The notes under the pieces were generated by a model. That model searched no databases, was not told where the DNA came from, and saw only the letters and a program-made list of their open reading frames with translations. Source: Chryseobacterium takakiae (GTDB taxonomy: Bacteria; Bacteroidota; Bacteroidia; Flavobacteriales; Weeksellaceae). Taken from it: DNA of 64,000 nt. Positions within the stretch are counted from its first letter, which is position 1; the number at the start of each line of letters is the position of its first letter. Made by a program: the position numbers and the translations under genes. The DNA lies in the NCBI RefSeq assembly GCF_900129385.1, contig NZ_FQVO01000007.1, positions 124,001 to 188,000 of the forward strand, given 5' to 3'. Shown here one piece after another: positions 61,604 through 64,000 of the stretch.

Positions 61604-61735
61604 GTTTCCTAAATGATCTTTGTACTGGTAAATATATTGATTCTTTCCGCAAAATTTATTAACATAAAAAATAAAACCATTACTGAAAATTTAAAGACCT
61701 CTTTAATAAAATGTAGCTACGCTATAAACACAAAA

Positions 61736-61759
61736 CCCACCGCAAAGTGCAGTGGGGTT
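61736..61759 (-). terminator. terminator between cassettes 4 and 3
   Basis: CCCAC-GCA / TGC-GTGGG stem with T-rich minus-strand continuation. A GAGCG-GGA-CGCTC hairpin (61777-61789) precedes it. Confidence 0.55.
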
Positions 61760-61822
61760 ATTTTATCTACCAGCAAGAGCGGGACGCTCGCACCAGCGTG
61801 GGGACTTTGCGCAGCTGTATAA

Positions 61823-62278
61823 CTATTTTGTTTCAAAAGGAACATTCTTTTTAAACTCCTTAAAAATATCTATACGCTCCTTTGGTGGATTAGATAATAA
61901 TTCTCCTTTATAGTCAATATAGTATTTTGCGTTATTTACTAATTTTAAATCCTCTTTACTATTAACGCTTTTTAGATCTTCCTTATATTTATATGTCTTT
62001 TCTATGACCTCAATTTTTGCAGGATAAAATTTGTAAATTAACTCTGCTTGACCTGTTTCTGCATAAATATTTATTTTACTTTCATAAATCTTTTTACCTC
62101 TATAGGTAACGACTGCTTCTGCCCCCTCAGAAGCAATACCATCTATATTATAAGAGATTATAGTATCTTTTTTTATTAAGCTTTCTTGTAGTAGAGGAAC
62201 CGTTTCAGAACTTGTGTTATTGTGATCTTTTGCATTGCAACTTATCATTGTCAATAATAAAAATATTATATTTTTCAT
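61823..62278 (-). CDS. putative immunity lipoprotein of the M15-type RHS toxin
   Basis: This 151-residue protein begins MKNIIFLLLTMISCNAK with lipobox TMISC. The mature part is about 135 residues and mostly polar, with AVVTYRGKKIYESKINIY and QAELIYKFYPAKIEVIEK as likely beta strands; it ends with a Lys-rich segment. The ATG overlaps the toxin stop codon (ATGA arrangement, 62275-62278), which couples translation. A periplasmic lipoprotein is appropriate protection against a cell-wall peptidase. It is not related by eye to the FGFEYP lipoproteins of cassettes 1 and 2. The role is inferred. Confidence 0.7.
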   Translation of the reverse strand: MKNIIFLLLTMISCNAKDHNNTSSETVPLLQESLIKKDTIISYNIDGIASEGAEAVVTYRGKKIYESKINIYAETGQAELIYKFYPAKIEVIEKTYKYKEDLKSVNSKEDLKLVNNAKYYIDYKGELLSNPPKERIDIFKEFKKNVPFETK

Positions 62279-64000
62279 CGTCTCAATATTGGTAATCCAT
62301 TCTTTTTTGGTAAAGCTTGTAGCTGTTTTAACGTCTTTCCTTGTAAATTTTGGAAGTGAGGTCTATCTAAAAATTTCCATCTACCTCCCCATTCAAGACC
62401 TCTGCTTTCTCCTATTCGACCAATTAAATCCCAATTCTTTGTTTCCCAATTAAGCTTTCCATTTTCCATAGGAACTACATCAACTGCTAATCCAAAATTG
62501 TGATTACTTTGACCTCCTTTTGCTTTTGTTACAATACTTCCAGGTGCGGTTCTGCCTTTTGCATATAATTTATCTTGTTCTTCAACTGACCTAAAACCAT
62601 CCGTTACTCTTAAATCTACATCAAATCTATATTTTGCCATTAACAAGAATGATTTCATTTGGTTCTGAATAGAAGGATGAAGAGAAGCTATTTTTTTGTC
62701 AGTAGATTCACTACCTGTACTAATATCTTCATATGCTTGCCAAGTTTGATTTGCTTTATATCCTTCAGAAGTTAGAGTTGTCATACCTCCTGCTCCAAAA
62801 ACATATGCTGTTTCTACAGTATTTTCTCTAGCAACTTTATTTCCGTTTTTATCCGTATCATAATCAACCCAACGATATCCTGCGATATTTTCTTTATCGC
62901 TAAGTTTAACAGCTTCACCTTTTTTATTTATAGGTTCCCAAGATTCACCATTAGGATCTATTAAATTAATAGGGTCATTTGCCGTGTAAACATATGGTGA
63001 GTCATTAAAATACTTCTCCGCCAGCGGATCTACGACACCCCACCGTCCAATATCCGGCATATAGAATCTTGCTCCATAGTCATACATTCCAGTCTCTTGA
63101 AGCTCCTTGCCGTTGTACTTATACTGATAAGAAGGATTTCCATCCAATGCATTATACCCTTCATGCTTCAACCCGAAAGGATAATAATTGTTTTCTTCAA
63201 GAACTTCTATTCCGCTGCCATTGCTAAAGTAGCTTAATCGTACATTTCCCAAATGGTCTACATAGTTGTAAATATACTTATTATTTTCAAAATTGAAATA
63301 GCCTTCTGCGGTTGGAATGAACTTTAGAACGCCATTCTCATACTGGAAGCCATCAATATAATCCACTATTTTGGTTCCGTACGTCTTTTTTACTTTTGTG
63401 CCATCAGCCCTGTAAATATAGGAAGTATTTCCCTGTGATGCCAACACCGTTTTGGGAAGATTCAGGAAGTTATACTGAATGCCAGAAATTCCTTTATCGA
63501 GCTGGCTGGTCATATTCCCATTAGCATCATAACCGATGGTATTCCCCAATGCATTATATCCTGAACTGTTATTGGCAACACCGCTTGGAAGCGTTATTTT
63601 GGAAAGCCTGTTGCTAAATCCTGAGTTTTCATAATTGTAAATAAGGTCATCAATCTTTTCGGCAATGGTTCCTGAAGAAGGTTTGGCAAATCTCTTTAAA
63701 TTCGAAATATTCCCGTTGAGATCATATGAAATTTCTTCGTTATAAAATCCATTTCCGGGAACCGAAGCATTAGGTTCGAAATAGGAGCCTTTCGTGAGCC
63801 TGTTCAGGGCATCATACTGGTAATTGTATCTTCTCAGGATATTGTCAGTAGAAGTTCTCCAGTCTGCCTCTGTGATGTTCCCGTTATATTTTCCGGTAAC
63901 CGCCGTGTTCTGGGGACCGCTATACTGCACTACATAGCCAAAGAGTTTTCCGTTCAGATTAGCAGGATCGTTAATCTTGGTCATCCACCCACGGATATTG
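62275..64000 (-). CDS. RHS protein, 3' part, with M15-type peptidoglycan peptidase toxin (runs off the window)
   Basis: The frame is open to the window edge and continues with NIRGW before M at 63984, so the N-terminus is missing. Visible are YD-type RHS repeats (NYQYDALNRLTKGSYF, YNALGNTIGYDANGNM) and the core end (DHLGNVRLSYF, YYPFG, DYGARFYMPDIGRWGVVDPL). The last 140 residues form an M15-type DD-peptidase/endopeptidase. Its zinc motif S-x-H-x-x-G-x-A-x-D appears as SNHNFGLAVD (H495 and D502, counted from the M at 63984), and H543 lies in DRPHFQ. This toxin would cut peptidoglycan stem peptides. The exported tip is probably cleaved from the RHS shell. An immunity lipoprotein gene follows with a 4-bp overlap. 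Confidence 0.85.
   Translation of the reverse strand, partial: NIRGWMTKINDPANLNGKLFGYVVQYSGPQNTAVTGKYNGNITEADWRTSTDNILRRYNYQYDALNRLTKGSYFEPNASVPGNGFYNEEISYDLNGNISNLKRFAKPSSGTIAEKIDDLIYNYENSGFSNRLSKITLPSGVANNSSGYNALGNTIGYDANGNMTSQLDKGISGIQYNFLNLPKTVLASQGNTSYIYRADGTKVKKTYGTKIVDYIDGFQYENGVLKFIPTAEGYFNFENNKYIYNYVDHLGNVRLSYFSNGSGIEVLEENNYYPFGLKHEGYNALDGNPSYQYKYNGKELQETGMYDYGARFYMPDIGRWGVVDPLAEKYFNDSPYVYTANDPINLIDPNGESWEPINKKGEAVKLSDKENIAGYRWVDYDTDKNGNKVARENTVETAYVFGAGGMTTLTSEGYKANQTWQAYEDISTGSESTDKKIASLHPSIQNQMKSFLLMAKYRFDVDLRVTDGFRSVEEQDKLYAKGRTAPGSIVTKAKGGQSNHNFGLAVDVVPMENGKLNWETKNWDLIGRIGESRGLEWGGRWKFLDRPHFQNLQGKTLKQLQALPKKNGLPILRR

Noticed and set aside
1..64000. CRISPR arrays, rRNA or tRNA genes, transposases
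   Set aside because: I saw no regularly spaced 25-40 bp repeats, no rRNA or tRNA-like sequence and no transposase-like reading frame; small tRNA genes could still be missed by eye.

Overview
The window is chromosomal DNA of a Bacteroidetes bacterium, most likely a Chryseobacterium or a close Weeksellaceae relative. The evidence is low GC, Bacteroidetes-type promoters (TTG, 18-20 bp, TAnnTTTG), type IX secretion and gliding genes (porV, porU, gldJ), surface proteins with type IX sorting tails, a GOB-like class B3 beta-lactamase and Bacteroidetes-type TssB/TssC sheath proteins. I saw no rRNA, tRNA, CRISPR array or transposase gene. Coding is dense and mostly housekeeping until about 56.5 kb, where an accessory toxin region starts.

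Layout. 0.27-6.9 kb: two von Willebrand A (VWA) proteins, a SIMPL-domain protein and a small lipoprotein, beside a TPR sensor kinase and LytTR response regulator; two promoters share 9-bp direct repeats with a 21-bp period, as LytTR regulators use. 6.9-7.6 kb: non-coding repeats. 7.6-18.2 kb: lipocalin, DUF7832-like protein, cinA, two tandem M13 peptidases, a tssBC pair without other secretion genes, a small exported protein, mutY. 18.3-28.6 kb: EEP-family protein, NTF2-like and VOC proteins, the beta-lactamase, a TauE/DUF1634 operon, purK, a cation/proton antiporter operon, an EamA transporter, purE. 28.6-36.7 kb: two BspA-like surface proteins, YiaA/B-like protein, ahcY, a phosphopantetheinyl transferase, a FUSC-family membrane protein. 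37.2-49.4 kb: porV-porU divergent from gldJ-murF, then Nudix, SRPBCC, anmK, lptC and an outer-membrane protein. 49.7-56.4 kb: holB, a small Cys-rich protein, and a TetR-TolC-HlyD-EmrB efflux operon interrupted by a 0.4-kb two-unit repeat.

56.5-64.0 kb is a minus-strand array of RHS C-terminal tips, each followed at once by a putative immunity gene. The first module is the 3' end of a longer RHS gene that runs off the right edge and ends in an M15-type peptidoglycan peptidase. Three further modules are short tips with the same RHS core and 5' flank but different ends. Two end in L,D-transpeptidase-like domains and one in an unknown Gly-rich domain. Three immunity candidates are lipoproteins and one has a single N-terminal membrane anchor, so all should face the periplasm, which fits cell-wall toxins. 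Intrinsic terminators separate the modules, and the short tips lack an ATG at the start of the shared core, so they look like a silent reserve of swappable toxin tips.

The two strongest candidates for something undescribed are this tip array and the predicted LytTR regulon of VWA/SIMPL genes. All functions are read from sequence motifs by eye; no database search was run.
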